From NCBI GenBank assembly GCA_903937405.1, contig CAIZZE010000009.1, forward strand, positions 1 through 39,482: 39,482 bases of DNA, in the 5' to 3' direction. Position numbers and translations under genes: made by a program. This stretch comes from an uncultured Alphaproteobacteria bacterium. Its GTDB lineage: Bacteria > Pseudomonadota > Alphaproteobacteria > Rickettsiales > UBA1997. Below the pieces are notes generated by a model, which did not search any database, was not told the DNA's origin, and saw only the letters and a program-made list of their open reading frames with translations. Positions 1 to 8,541 of this stretch are shown here, piece after piece (the stretch's first letter is position 1; each line of letters begins with the position of its first letter).

Positions 1-139
1 ACATTTTGGACAAGTTTTTAGTCATGTTTTTTGACTGGAATTTAGAGGTTTCTATTCGGAGAGAATAGAAAAAACTTGGAAAGCCTTGAAACTGGGGGCG
101 AAAAGTGGATTTTTAGCCCCCCATTTTTTTAATTATGCC
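1..139. repeat. Left copy of 139-bp terminal inverted repeat
   Basis: Bases 1-139 are identical to the reverse complement of 39344-39482; the first difference is at base 140. The repeat contains a 9-bp hairpin (49-57 with 63-71, loop GGAGA) and a terminator-like hairpin at 94-130. In frame 3 it opens with a 21-codon reading frame (3-68) ending in TAG, which could be the C-terminus of a repeated gene such as a transposase. I do not recognise the peptide. Matching ends suggest that the assembly stopped at a repeat present in opposite orientations. Confidence 0.95.
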
Positions 140-514
140 GAAAAAGTTGAGTTTCAGGAAATCTGGCTTGATATTTTTCCGCGTTTAAATTTGTGGAAAA
201 AGGATTTGGAAATTTTAGCTCTTGCTGTAATTACCAAAGGCACTTATCGCATCAAACACATTGCTTATATTGATAAATTGGCAATCAACCAATCCTTGAG
301 AAGCAAGGGTTTAGGCACAATTTTCTTCAGCGAAATAATTGATAGTTTAAAAAAAGAAGGCTTCATCAAAATCGAACTCGGCGTTGAAGTTGACAATATC
401 CGCGCCATTTCTTTTTATAAAAAATTCGGGTTTGAAGTCGAGGGAATTAGAAAAAAATTATTAAACCGCGAAGGCGATTTTATCGATAATTATTTTATGG
501 CAAAGATGTTGTAA
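86..514 (+). CDS. GNAT-family N-acetyltransferase, N-terminus doubtful or truncated
   Basis: The C-terminal two thirds is a clear GNAT (Gcn5-related) acetyltransferase. The strand IAYIDKLAIN precedes the acetyl-CoA pyrophosphate loop RSKGLGT, followed by the helix, then VDNIRAISFYKKFGFEVEG, the usual last strand-helix-strand. The substrate cannot be told. The first 18 codons lie in the 139-bp end repeat and cross a terminator-like hairpin, and the only in-frame start there is TTG at 86. GNAT proteins normally have more sequence before the acetyl-CoA loop, so the original 5' end may have been replaced by the repeat, leaving a remnant. The same frame in the right-hand repeat copy runs into a stop inside a palindromic element. 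A later TTG near 191 is another possible start. Confidence 0.55.
   Translation: MKLGAKSGFLAPHFFNYAEKVEFQEIWLDIFPRLNLWKKDLEILALAVITKGTYRIKHIAYIDKLAINQSLRSKGLGTIFFSEIIDSLKKEGFIKIELGVEVDNIRAISFYKKFGFEVEGIRKKLLNREGDFIDNYFMAKML
94..130 (+). terminator. Rho-independent terminator-like hairpin in the end repeat
   Basis: GGGGGC (94-99) pairs with GCCCCC (116-121). The inner A-run and T-run add about four more pairs after one mismatch. A run of seven T (124-130) follows two bases later. It lies about 25 bp after the TAG at 66-68, so it could terminate whatever gene ends in the repeat. It also lies inside the extended N-terminus of the acetyltransferase ORF, which argues against that N-terminus being real. 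Confidence 0.6.
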
Positions 515-540
515 ATGCAGACTCTGTTGTAGAATTGCAA

Positions 541-670
541 GCCCTCTTTGAAAAAGAGGGTGGCGTCGCCGCAGGCGATGACGGGTGATTTTTGTCTCGC
601 GAGGATTTTCTCAAATAAATCCTCCGACTTGCCTAGCGGCAAGCCACCTCCTTTTTCAAAGGAGAGGAGG
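541..670. repeat. Cluster of short hairpins, inverted relative of the 16631-16700 repeat
   Basis: The 197-bp gap after the acetyltransferase holds a string of hairpins: CCCTCTTT/AAAGAGGG (542-560), a TCGCC/GGCGA hairpin near 565-577, GAGGATTT/AAATCCTC (601-624), CTTGCC/GGCAAG (628-643) and CTCCTTT/AAAGGAG (648-664). Read on the minus strand, 541-595 matches the repeat at 16631-16700: AATCACCCGTC, a variable GC-rich hairpin, then CACCCTCTTTTTCAAAGAGG. It follows the rpoD stop and could help end that transcript, though no classic U-tract terminator is visible. Confidence 0.75.
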
Positions 671-711
671 CTTCGCGCGGCTTAAGTTCCGGGTAATAAT
701 TTTTTAGATTT

Positions 712-3042
712 CTAAACGTCGTTCAAAAAGCTTTTCAACAATTTAGCTCTTTTTGGATGTTGTAATTTCTTCAAAGCCTTAGCTTCAATTTGACGAATCC
801 TTTCTCTTGTAACTGAGAATTGTTTGCCAACTTCTTCCAAAGTGTGATCTGTTACCATGCCAATACCGAAGCGCATTCTAAGCACGCGTTCTTCACGTGG
901 AGTTAAAGAAGAAAGCATTTGAGCTGTAACTTCTTTTAACTTCGAATGTGAAGCGGCGTCAAAAGGAAGAACTGCGGTTTTATCTTCGATGAAATCACCA
1001 AGAACGCTGTCTTCATCGTCACCAGAAACTGGAGATTCTAAACTCACCGGATCTTTTGAAGTTCTCAAAACTTTTCTAACCTTATCAACTGGCATCAAAA
1101 GTTTGTCGGCAATTTCTTGTGCGTCTGGCGTGCGACCCAATTCTTGAGTTAATTGACGCGAAGTTTTAACAATTTTGTTAATTGTTTCCACCATGTGAAT
1201 TGGAATTCTGATCGTACGAGATTGATCGGCAATTGCGCGGGTAATTGCTTGGCGAATCCACCAAGTGGCGTAAGTTGAAAATTTGTAACCTCTGCGATAT
1301 TCAAATTTATCAACGGCGCGCATCAAGCCGATATTGCCTTCCTGAATCAAATCAAGGAATTGTAAACCGCGATTGGTATATTTTTTCGCAATCGAAACCA
1401 CCAAACGCAAGTTGGCTTCAATCATTTCTTTTTTAGCTTTTAATTCTTCTTCTTGGCTGCGGCGCAAAATGTTAATCAAGATTTTGAAATCAGCAATCGC
1501 AAGCCCCATAATTCTGGTGAATTTGCCGATTTTAGTTTGGATTTCACGAATTTTTTCGACACTTTGCGAAGAAAAAGCCTGCCATTTTTTATCTTTTAAT
1601 TCACTGATTTTCTTCAGCCATTTTTCACCTTCTTCAATGCCAGGATATTGTTTTAAATAATCAATTTTGTCGATTCCGTAAGACATTGCGGTTTTTAGCA
1701 AATCAAGCTCGATTGCAATAAGTTTTTGTTGTGCTTCATAAAGCTGGTCAACAAGAGCTTTAATCAAGGAATCATTGAAGCTTACATCTAGTGAAAGTTT
1801 TTTAAAATCAGCTTTTAACTTGTTTATGTCTTTGTCGGTTTTAATTTCTTCGTAAGTTTTGCTGTCTGATTTATCGAGAATTTTTTGGCAGATATGCGAA
1901 ATTTTTTGGAATAAATCCAACATTTTCGGCATCAAAATGCGTTCCATCGAAACGAAAGAAACCACGCTTTCATCAATTTCTTCTAACTCTTCATCTTCGA
2001 ATAAAGATTCTTCCGCCGGTTCAGCTGAAGCATCAACTTGATCGTTAATAATTGCAGTTAAATCTTCTTCACCAGTTGGTTGCGCTGCAGCTTCTTCAGC
2101 GGCTTGAGCATCGTTATTTTTAATAATTTCTTCTAATTCAGAATTGTAAGTTTCATCAATTCTGATGATGTCGCGAAGCAAGATAGTTCCGTTCGCCAAG
2201 CCATTATACCACTCAATAAAGTGGCGCATGATAATTGGGCTTTGATAGAGAGATTTTACAGTTTTATTGCGACCTTCTTCAATGCGCATCGCGATTGCAA
2301 CTTCATCTTCGCGAGTAAGAAGTTTCACCGTGCTCATTGATTTGAGATAGGTTTTTACTGAATCTTCTGAACGCTTTTGGCTTTTTTCTTCGTCTTTTGC
2401 CGCCAAACCATCTTCAGTTAATTTATCAAGATCATCTTCTTTTTCGACGATCTGAATTTTGAACTCAGTTAAAATATCAAGAATACGATCAAGCTTACGC
2501 GGATCAATATCAGCGTCGATATTTTCATTGATTTGTTCGTGAGTCAGGAAGCCTTGAGTTTTTCCAAGTGCTAAAAGTTTTTTTAATTTTTCAGCTAAAT
2601 CATTGGATAATTTTTTGCCGTCATCATCTTTTTTCAAAAGAGCGCTACGAACATCCTGAATTAATTGGAAACGTTCTGCAAGTGCGCCAGTTCTGTCATT
2701 AACTGCAAGTTTAACTTTTTTTTCTTTTTTTGGCTTCGGCTCTTTTTTCGCTTTTGGTGCTTTTTTAATTTTAACTGGTTTTGCAGCTTTAACTTTTTTC
2801 TCAGGTTTAACTGATTTTTTCACCACCGTTTTCACGGATTTTTTCTCAATTTTTTTAGATTTTTCAGCTGGTTTATTTTTTTTCTTTGGCGCTACAGCTT
2901 TAACCTTCTTAACTACTTTAATAGTAGATTTTTTAAGCGTTTTTACTGGCTTTGCGGTTTTTTTAACGTCTTTTTTTATCGGCTTTTTTACAACCACTTT
3001 TTTAGCAGGTAATTTTTTTACTGGTTTTTTCTTAGCTACCAT
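712..3042 (-). CDS. rpoD: RNA polymerase primary sigma factor RpoD (sigma-70) with long lysine-rich N-terminus
   Basis: This is the housekeeping sigma factor, which directs RNA polymerase core to -35/-10 promoters. Region 1.1-like sequence spans about residues 115-210. Region 1.2 begins SVKTYLKSM near 228. An acidic non-conserved region follows. Region 2 has [29 protein letters not shown] and [10 protein letters not shown]. Region 4 has the helix-turn-helix [17 protein letters not shown] near the end. The odd part is residues 1-112, about 45% lysine with Ala, Pro and Val, resembling a histone H1 tail; ordinary RpoD starts with region 1.1. No later in-frame Met precedes region 1.2, so the extension appears genuine. 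The start lies 16 bp after the dnaG stop, matching the conserved dnaG-rpoD macromolecular synthesis operon. The downstream gap holds a hairpin cluster. Confidence 0.97.
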   Translation of the reverse strand: MVAKKKPVKKLPAKKVVVKKPIKKDVKKTAKPVKTLKKSTIKVVKKVKAVAPKKKNKPAEKSKKIEKKSVKTVVKKSVKPEKKVKAAKPVKIKKAPKAKKEPKPKKEKKVKLAVNDRTGALAERFQLIQDVRSALLKKDDDGKKLSNDLAEKLKKLLALGKTQGFLTHEQINENIDADIDPRKLDRILDILTEFKIQIVEKEDDLDKLTEDGLAAKDEEKSQKRSEDSVKTYLKSMSTVKLLTREDEVAIAMRIEEGRNKTVKSLYQSPIIMRHFIEWYNGLANGTILLRDIIRIDETYNSELEEIIKNNDAQAAEEAAAQPTGEEDLTAIINDQVDASAEPAEESLFEDEELEEIDESVVSFVSMERILMPKMLDLFQKISHICQKILDKSDSKTYEEIKTDKDINKLKADFKKLSLDVSFNDSLIKALVDQLYEAQQKLIAIELDLLKTAMSYGIDKIDYLKQYPGIEEGEKWLKKISELKDKKWQAFSSQSVEKIREIQTKIGKFTRIMGLAIADFKILINILRRSQEEELKAKKEMIEANLRLVVSIAKKYTNRGLQFLDLIQEGNIGLMRAVDKFEYRRGYKFSTYATWWIRQAITRAIADQSRTIRIPIHMVETINKIVKTSRQLTQELGRTPDAQEIADKLLMPVDKVRKVLRTSKDPVSLESPVSGDDEDSVLGDFIEDKTAVLPFDAASHSKLKEVTAQMLSSLTPREERVLRMRFGIGMVTDHTLEEVGKQFSVTRERIRQIEAKALKKLQHPKRAKLLKSFLNDV

Positions 3043-3058
3043 AGTGCCTCAAGTTTTG

Positions 3059-4933
3059 TTAAGTTATTTCTTTTTCCAAAGATAAAATTCTATGTTCCAG
3101 AGAAGTTCTGTAATCAAAAATGGTTTGATGAGCTTCAATCTCGTCGATTCGGCTTAGAGACTCTTTATATTGCAGATCTACCTGAAGTAACAAATCTCTC
3201 AGAAGTAGAACGCGAAATTTAATTAAAGCAGAGTCTAAATCACTTGTGCCAAGCCTTGCAAGGATATTTTTGATATCTTCTATATCATTATGAAACTCAG
3301 GATTTTCAAGGGCGGAAAGCAAATTTATTTTATTTGTATCTGGGATAGATCCTGAAACAAGTTCAGGATGACGTTCTTGGGAAAATCTTCTTCCATCGTC
3401 ATCCTGAACTTGTTTCAGGATCTGTGTTTCGGTATTATTTTCAATTAAGTCAATTAACAACTCTTTTAAATGAGTCAGATTGTCGTTGATAAAATGCAAT
3501 TCATGCACATCAAAATCTTCATCACGAAACCTTGCTAATTCAGGGAATTTGACAATGAAAGCGATAATATTTTTAGCTAAAGAATCGGCTAAATTATTTG
3601 CCGGTTTTATATAAATCTTGCTGGTAAAATTGCTAAAATTTTTAGCTTGGTTTTTTTGATTGCGACCAAGCGAAAAGAGCAAATCTTTAAAATAAAATGA
3701 AAAATATTTTTTGGTTGAAGCATCTAAAATTGCTTCAATTTTTGCGGCTAAATTAGCTTCAATTTTAGCTTTATTTTCCGCCGAAATTTTCTGGTTTTTT
3801 TCAATTCCCAAATCGATCAAAGTAAAGTCAAACAGGCTTTCTGAAAGAGGCGTGGCATTACTAAAAACTTTTTCAATTTCACGCGCACCAAATTCTTTAA
3901 TAAAATCATCAGGATCCATTTGGTTGGGCAAAATTGCAAAAGCGATATTTTTTTTGGCATTAATTAATGGCAGCGCAATTTCTGAAACGCGTTTAGCAGC
4001 GCGAATTCCGGCGGCATCGCCATCAAGACAAATCACGATTTTATCAGTGGCATAAAAAAGTTCTTTTAAATGTTCAACTCCAAGCGCAGTTCCAAGTCCC
4101 GCGACTACATTTTCCACGCCATTTGCAAAAAGTGCGATCGCGTCCATATAACCTTCAACCACAACGGCAAAACCCTTGGTAAATATAGCTTTGCGGGCAT
4201 AGAAAATATTATAAAGAGTTTGATTTTTTTTAAAGGCGTCGGTTTCAGAAGAGTTTAAATATTTAGGCATATCGTCACCAATCGTTCTGCCGCCGAAAGC
4301 GATGACGCGATTTTTTTTGTCGGTGATTGGAAAAATCACGCGATTTCTAAATTTATCGTAGAATTTTTTACGCTCATTTTGACCGATAATTCCGGTGCAC
4401 GAAATTTCTAAATCAGTGAAATTTTCGGATTTTAAATAATTGCTTAAAGCCTCGTAGGAATTGGGCGCAAAGCCGAGACGAAATTTTTTAGCGATAGTGG
4501 AATTTAAACTACGTTTTTTTAAATAATTGCGCGCTTCAAAACCGCTTTCTTCGTAAAGAGTTTTTTCAAAAAATTGGCAGGCTTTTTCTAAAATTAAAAA
4601 ATCGCGCTCCAGCTTGTTTTCTTTGGCCTCATCAACCTGAACTCGCGGAACTGCAATGCCAAAATCATCAGCTAATTTTACGACAGCATCTTTGTAATCT
4701 AATCCTTCATTATTCATCACAAAACTAATGATATCACCATGTGCAGCGCATCCAAAACAGTGATAAAAACCTTTTAAATCATTAACGGTAAAAGAAGGAG
4801 ATTTTTCATTGTGAAAAGGACAAAGGCCTTGAAATTCGTGACCGCGCGCTTTCAACTTTACTTTTTTGCCAACAACTTCCGAAGTCAAAATGCTGGAACG
4901 CAATTTTTCTGGGAATTCTTTGGGGAAAAGCAT
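3059..4933 (-). CDS. dnaG: DNA primase DnaG carrying an in-frame palindromic element
   Basis: DnaG makes RNA primers at the replication fork. The CHC2 zinc finger is at about residues 38-62 (CPFHNEKSPSF then YHCFGCAAHGD). The RNA polymerase domain and Toprim fold follow, with VVVEGYMDAIAL and ICLDGDAAGIRAAKR giving the acidic metal-binding residues. The C-terminal DnaB-interaction region is more divergent. About residues 503-530 (ILKQVQDDD ... HPELVSGS) are encoded by a 75-bp palindromic repeat (3348-3422) also found in trmB. It falls in the linker before the helicase-binding domain and keeps the frame. ATG at 4933 is preferred to the adjacent TTG at 4936; no clear Shine-Dalgarno is seen. The gene is first of the dnaG-rpoD pair. 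Confidence 0.96.
   Translation of the reverse strand: MLFPKEFPEKLRSSILTSEVVGKKVKLKARGHEFQGLCPFHNEKSPSFTVNDLKGFYHCFGCAAHGDIISFVMNNEGLDYKDAVVKLADDFGIAVPRVQVDEAKENKLERDFLILEKACQFFEKTLYEESGFEARNYLKKRSLNSTIAKKFRLGFAPNSYEALSNYLKSENFTDLEISCTGIIGQNERKKFYDKFRNRVIFPITDKKNRVIAFGGRTIGDDMPKYLNSSETDAFKKNQTLYNIFYARKAIFTKGFAVVVEGYMDAIALFANGVENVVAGLGTALGVEHLKELFYATDKIVICLDGDAAGIRAAKRVSEIALPLINAKKNIAFAILPNQMDPDDFIKEFGAREIEKVFSNATPLSESLFDFTLIDLGIEKNQKISAENKAKIEANLAAKIEAILDASTKKYFSFYFKDLLFSLGRNQKNQAKNFSNFTSKIYIKPANNLADSLAKNIIAFIVKFPELARFRDEDFDVHELHFINDNLTHLKELLIDLIENNTETQILKQVQDDDGRRFSQERHPELVSGSIPDTNKINLLSALENPEFHNDIEDIKNILARLGTSDLDSALIKFRVLLLRDLLLQVDLQYKESLSRIDEIEAHQTIFDYRTSLEHRILSLEKEIT
3348..3422. repeat. 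Palindromic repeat element inserted in dnaG
   Basis: Two 26-base arms, GATCCTGAAACAAGTTCAGG(ATGACG) at 3348-3373 and its exact reverse complement at 3397-3422, flank 23 variable bases. Each arm is itself a hairpin (ATCCTGAA/TTCAGGAT, loop ACAAG). The length of 75 bp is exactly 25 codons with no stop in the dnaG frame. Related copies occur at 14090-14167, 39262-39340 and as a half copy at 36827-36852. Confidence 0.93.
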
Positions 4934-4950
4934 CAATAAAACAAAAACTA

Positions 4951-4992
4951 AAAAAATTGTTAATCAATCAAAAGCGGTTTTGATTGATTAAC
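4951..4992 (-). terminator. Rho-independent terminator after the pdhA-pdhB-ftsB-kinase operon
   Basis: Bases 4959-4973 and 4978-4992 form a perfect 15-bp stem with a four-base loop. Read on the minus strand, the stem is followed by AA and then six T (4956-4951). It lies 34 bp beyond the stop of the upstream minus-strand gene (5026) and just before dnaG, so it should separate the two operons. A second small palindrome, 5006-5024 (AAATTTGT/ACAAATTT), sits between the stop and this stem. Confidence 0.8.
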
Positions 4993-5025
4993 TCAACTTG
5001 AAACTAAATTTGTATAACAAATTTA

Positions 5026-5652
5026 CTAATATGTGTAATTCCAAACAATATCAAAAAATGTCATGATAACTCCAAATCCAACGGGAATTGTAAAATTATC
5101 GTCAATTTGCAAAAAGCTTGGGCGCGATTCAAACATAGTCACACAGAATAATGCAAAAAGTCCGAAAATATAAAACCACGGCCGAGCATGAAAAATCATT
5201 CCACAAGCAATTAGAATTATCAATCCGCTCACAGCAAATGCCGCAGCTCCTGAAACTGATTTTTCATAAAATGGTTGGCTTGGATAATTGCGGCCAACAA
5301 TCGCCGCTAAAGCATCAGAAATTACCAAAATAGTAAAACCGGTAACGGCAATTTCTTTTTTGAAAAGTAGAAAAGTTAAACAAGCTGCAAGCCCAACCCA
5401 AGTTGCTCCGCAGAATTTATCGCCAGTAAGTTCGTGAGGGCGTAAAATTATGCCGAAAATTTTAGCGAAAATAGTTTTAACTTTGGGATTGGTACGACGT
5501 AAATAATCGGGAATAGCAATTATTGAGGTTAATATTGCAAAAACCATCAAGCTAGGCCATTTTCCTAAAGCGCAATAAATGATTGGGACGAATAATAGCA
5601 AGAAGTGCAGGGCTTTGCGGATTAACTCATTTCGCATCGAAATTTGTTCCAT
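5026..5652 (-). CDS. SEC59/DGK1/VTE5-family membrane lipid kinase-like protein
   Basis: This is a 208-residue hydrophobic protein with about six or seven membrane segments. It resembles the SEC59/DGK1/VTE5 family (dolichol kinase, CTP-dependent diacylglycerol kinase, phytol kinase; often annotated phosphatidate cytidylyltransferase). The recognisable family features are an N-terminal RKALHF, the polar patch HELTGDKFCGATWVG, the acidic ISDALAAIVGR and the loop YEKSVSGAAAF. By family analogy it phosphorylates a membrane-embedded alcohol or diacylglycerol using CTP; the true substrate is unknown. It is last in a minus-strand operon, 7 bp after ftsB, and is followed by the terminator at 4951-4992. 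Family assignment is fairly sure and substrate is not. Confidence 0.75.
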   Translation of the reverse strand: MEQISMRNELIRKALHFLLLFVPIIYCALGKWPSLMVFAILTSIIAIPDYLRRTNPKVKTIFAKIFGIILRPHELTGDKFCGATWVGLAACLTFLLFKKEIAVTGFTILVISDALAAIVGRNYPSQPFYEKSVSGAAAFAVSGLIILIACGMIFHARPWFYIFGLFALFCVTMFESRPSFLQIDDNFTIPVGFGVIMTFFDIVWNYTY

Positions 5653-5659
5653 TTTATTT

Positions 5660-6025
5660 TTATTTTTTGATTTGAAGATCGGTATTTTCTAGGTTTTTTT
5701 CGCGATAAATCACTACTTCATTTTTTCCGGCATAACCTAAAACTTTTCTAGCTTGCTCATCGAGAAGATCGAGGTCTAAAGATTCTAAATTCATGCCATC
5801 AACCATATTTTTTTTGGCTTGCATGCGGGCGAAAATTTCCTGCTTTGTAGTTTCTTTATTGGCGATTTGTTTTTTTAAGCCGAAAAGTTGAACTAAGCCT
5901 TTGTCGCCGAAAAAAGTGAAAAATCCGAAATAAAAAATAATCGACAAAGCAACGCAATAGCCAATGAAAAGCGGTTTTTTAATGTGGTATTTCCTGACAA
6001 ATTGATAGAGAAAGTTCTCTTTCAT
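5660..6025 (-). CDS. FtsB/DivIC-family septum formation initiator
   Basis: This 121-residue bitopic protein has a short basic cytoplasmic N-terminus, one membrane segment (about residues 19-41, FIGYCVALSIIFYFGFFTFF), a coiled-coil stretch (about 48-80) and a conserved-looking tail with LDEQARKVLGYAGKNEVVIY. That layout matches FtsB/DivIC proteins, which join FtsL and FtsQ in the divisome on the periplasmic side. The ATG overlaps the pdhB stop by one base (TAATG), so it is translationally linked to the pyruvate dehydrogenase genes. An ftsB-like gene near pdhA/pdhB is common in alphaproteobacteria. Confidence 0.85.
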   Translation of the reverse strand: MKENFLYQFVRKYHIKKPLFIGYCVALSIIFYFGFFTFFGDKGLVQLFGLKKQIANKETTKQEIFARMQAKKNMVDGMNLESLDLDLLDEQARKVLGYAGKNEVVIYREKNLENTDLQIKK

Positions 6026-7011
6026 TAGCTTCTAAAACAGGTTTCTTTAACGGCCGCGATAATGTCATTGGTTTTTGGAAGCGCCAATCTTTCGAGGTTG
6101 GCGGCGTAAGGAAGAGGCGCGTCAACTGATGCTAATTTTTTAACTGGAGCATCAAGATAATCGAAAGCTTCTTCCATTAAAATTGAAGCGATTTCACTGC
6201 CGATTGAGGCGAATGGAAATCCTTCTTCAACTGTAACGCAGCGATTGGTTTTTTTAACCGATTCAACGATGGTTTCGCGATCAATTGGGCGAATTGAACG
6301 AAGATCGATAACTTCTGCTTCAATGCCTTCTTTGGCTAATTCTTCTGCGGCTTCAAGAGCATATTTAACAACTAAAGAAAAGGCGATAATTGTTACATCT
6401 TTTCCTTCGCGAAGAACTTTGGCTTTGCCGATTTCAACAATGTGATCTTCATCATATTCTTCTTCAAAAGAGAGGCCGTAAGTGATTTCATTTTCCAAAA
6501 AAACCACTGGATTCGGATCGCGAATCGCCGCTTTCAACAAACCTTTGCAATCAGCAGCGCTGTAAGGAGCAACAACTTTCAAACCCGGAATCGCGCCATA
6601 CCAAGCGGTGTAGCATTGAGAATGTTGTGCGCCAACGCGTGAAGCCGCGCCATTTGGTCCACGAAATACGATTGGAGAACTGACTTGTCCGCCTGACATG
6701 TAGCAAGTTTTGGCAGCAGAGTTTAAAATTTGATCAATTGCCTGCATGGCAAAGTTGAAAGTCATAAATTCAACAACAGGTTTCAAGCCGGCAAAAGCTG
6801 AACCAATTGCCAGACCAGCAAAACCTTGTTCGGTGATTGGAGTGTCGATTACTCTTTTTGGTCCGAATTCAGCAAGCAAACCTTGAGTGATTTTGTAAGC
6901 GCCGTTATATTCGGCAACTTCTTCGCCCATAACATAAACTTCCGGAGTTGTTCTCATTTCTTCGGCCATCGCTTCTCTTAGCGCTTCGCGAACGGTTAAT
7001 TTTCTCAACAT
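6025..7011 (-). CDS. pdhB: Pyruvate dehydrogenase E1 component, beta subunit
   Basis: This is the beta subunit of the thiamine diphosphate-dependent E1 enzyme that decarboxylates pyruvate and acetylates E2 lipoyl groups. At 328 residues it is the usual length for a stand-alone E1 beta without the lipoyl domain some alphaproteobacteria have. Characteristic stretches are [69 protein letters not shown] and the C-terminal [11 protein letters not shown]. It begins one base after the pdhA stop and overlaps ftsB by one base. E2 and E3 are not in this window, so they must lie elsewhere. Confidence 0.96.
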   Translation of the reverse strand: MLRKLTVREALREAMAEEMRTTPEVYVMGEEVAEYNGAYKITQGLLAEFGPKRVIDTPITEQGFAGLAIGSAFAGLKPVVEFMTFNFAMQAIDQILNSAAKTCYMSGGQVSSPIVFRGPNGAASRVGAQHSQCYTAWYGAIPGLKVVAPYSAADCKGLLKAAIRDPNPVVFLENEITYGLSFEEEYDEDHIVEIGKAKVLREGKDVTIIAFSLVVKYALEAAEELAKEGIEAEVIDLRSIRPIDRETIVESVKKTNRCVTVEEGFPFASIGSEIASILMEEAFDYLDAPVKKLASVDAPLPYAANLERLALPKTNDIIAAVKETCFRS

Positions 7012-7012
7012 G

Positions 7013-8023
7013 TTATTTATAAATTTCGGTTAAAAGTTCAGATTCGTCCGGTTCTGGACTGTTTTTAGCAAATTCTACGATTTCATTAACTTCATTTTTA
7101 ATTTCATCGTCGATTTTTTTTATGTCACTTTCTGACGCGATTTTTTCGCCTAAAATATGGGCGCGCAAAGAATCGATCGGGTCTTTTTCTTTTTTACCAC
7201 TTAATTCTTCTTTCGAGCGATAAGTTGCCGGATCAGACATTGAGTGGCCGCGATAACGGTAAGTATCCATTTCCAAAATCATTGGGCCGTTGCCAGCGCG
7301 AACGTAATCTACACATTTTTGGGCATCGCGAATTACATCAAAAACATCCATGCCGTTAATTTTTACGCCCGGAATGTTGAAACCAATGCCGCGTTTATGA
7401 AGTTCATCAACTGACGAAGAGCGTTGCAGCGAAGTTCCCATCGCGTAATGGTTATTTTCAATGATGAAAAGAACTGGCAAATTCCACAATTTCGCCATGT
7501 TAAAGCTTTCGTAAACTTGACCTTGATGCGCGGCGCCGTCGCCGAAATAGCAATAAGTTACGTTATTTGTGCCGCGATATTTATCAGCAAAAGCAAGGCC
7601 AGCGCCGATTGGAACTGAAGCGCCGACAATTCCATGTCCACCATAAAAATGATTTTCTAAATCAAAAAGATGCATTGAACCACCCTTGCCTTTTGATGAG
7701 CCATCAGCGCGGCCCAATAATTCAGCCATGATTTTTTTTGGGTCAGAGCCAACTGAAATCATGTGGCCGTGATCACGGTAAGTGGTGATAACTTTGTCGC
7801 CTTTAATCATGGTGTGACGCATGCCGGTGGCAATTGCTTCTTGTCCAATATAAAGGTGACAAAAGCCTGCGATTAGGCCCATGCCGTAAAGTTGTCCGGC
7901 TTTTTCTTCAAAGCGGCGGATTAGAAGCATTTCGCGATAGAAACTGAGAAGTTCTTTTTTAGAAAATTCCTCAGTGTCTTTCTTTAAATTATGAAACAGC
8001 TTTGGTTCAGATTTTTTTACCAT
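7013..8023 (-). CDS. pdhA: Pyruvate dehydrogenase E1 component, alpha subunit
   Basis: This subunit carries the thiamine diphosphate site of E1. The TPP-binding motif runs from GDGAAHQG (161-168) to the asparagines near 190 (IENNHYAMG). Other family blocks are [36 protein letters not shown] and the loop [15 protein letters not shown], equivalent to the phosphorylation loop of the mitochondrial enzyme. The length of 336 residues is normal. It is the first gene of pdhA-pdhB-ftsB-kinase. A plausible promoter with -10 at 8078-8083 sits about 55 bp upstream of the ATG. Confidence 0.96.
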   Translation of the reverse strand: MVKKSEPKLFHNLKKDTEEFSKKELLSFYREMLLIRRFEEKAGQLYGMGLIAGFCHLYIGQEAIATGMRHTMIKGDKVITTYRDHGHMISVGSDPKKIMAELLGRADGSSKGKGGSMHLFDLENHFYGGHGIVGASVPIGAGLAFADKYRGTNNVTYCYFGDGAAHQGQVYESFNMAKLWNLPVLFIIENNHYAMGTSLQRSSSVDELHKRGIGFNIPGVKINGMDVFDVIRDAQKCVDYVRAGNGPMILEMDTYRYRGHSMSDPATYRSKEELSGKKEKDPIDSLRAHILGEKIASESDIKKIDDEIKNEVNEIVEFAKNSPEPDESELLTEIYK

Positions 8024-8077
8024 TATTAAAAGGGGAAAATTAAGTCATGAAGTGACTAAAGATGAAACGAAACGGGC

Positions 8078-8105
8078 TAGATAGTTTGGCAAAATTAAAA
8101 GTCAA
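8078..8105 (-). promoter_or_regulatory. Predicted sigma-70 promoter of the pdhA operon
   Basis: On the minus strand TTGACT (8105-8100) is followed after 16 bp by TATCTA (8083-8078) and then a GC-rich GCCCG. A transcript would start near 8070, about 47 bases before the pdhA ATG at 8023. The 16-bp spacer matches the promoters predicted for rplM and tRNA-Thr. The -10 is only a moderate match to consensus. Confidence 0.45.
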
Positions 8106-8110
8106 ACGAG

Positions 8111-8494
8111 CTAGCTATGCAATGTTGCCATTAAAGCTTTAAAAACAACGCCGTTGAAAAACTCAGCAATGGCAGGGCCAAATTGAATTAAACCGATGGC
8201 GAAAATAATGCAAACGGCGACTAATATTGTATATTTGACAAAAGTTTCTAAAGCTAATTTTTTCATCATTTCAGCTTGGTTAAGTTCTGCGGCTTTGTTC
8301 ATCGATTCTTTTTTTGCTTCTTCCAACTCTTCTTCTTCTTCAGTCATTTCCTCTTCATCTTTTGTCTCTTTTGAATCATCATGCGATTTATGATGCGACA
8401 CTGCTAATTTATGTTCTGCGTTTATTTTGCTAGATTTTTCACTGATTTGCTTTTTCATGAAATGAAGTAGCGATTTTTTAGCTTGTTCAGACAT
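8111..8494 (-). CDS. Uncharacterised single-pass membrane protein with acidic linker
   Basis: I do not recognise this 127-residue protein. It has a basic N-terminal part (about 1-40), a highly acidic stretch around residues 43-62 (DEEEMTEEEEELEEAK), a likely amphipathic helix, and one hydrophobic segment near the C-terminus (about 88-112, YTILVAVCIIFAIGLIQFGPAIAEF) with a short tail. There is no signal peptide, so the N-terminus is probably cytoplasmic. It is transcribed separately from pdhA, with TATAAC at 8540-8535 (minus) as a possible -10, and diverges from znuB. The start is ATG. Confidence 0.7.
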   Translation of the reverse strand: MSEQAKKSLLHFMKKQISEKSSKINAEHKLAVSHHKSHDDSKETKDEEEMTEEEEELEEAKKESMNKAAELNQAEMMKKLALETFVKYTILVAVCIIFAIGLIQFGPAIAEFFNGVVFKALMATLHS

Positions 8495-8541
8495 TTTTTC
8501 GTTCAGGTTATTTTAAAATATTAACAATTTTTTAGTTATAA

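Noticed and set aside
541-670. CRISPR array
   Set aside because: The hairpins differ in sequence and spacing, with no repeated unit of constant length and no cas genes nearby.
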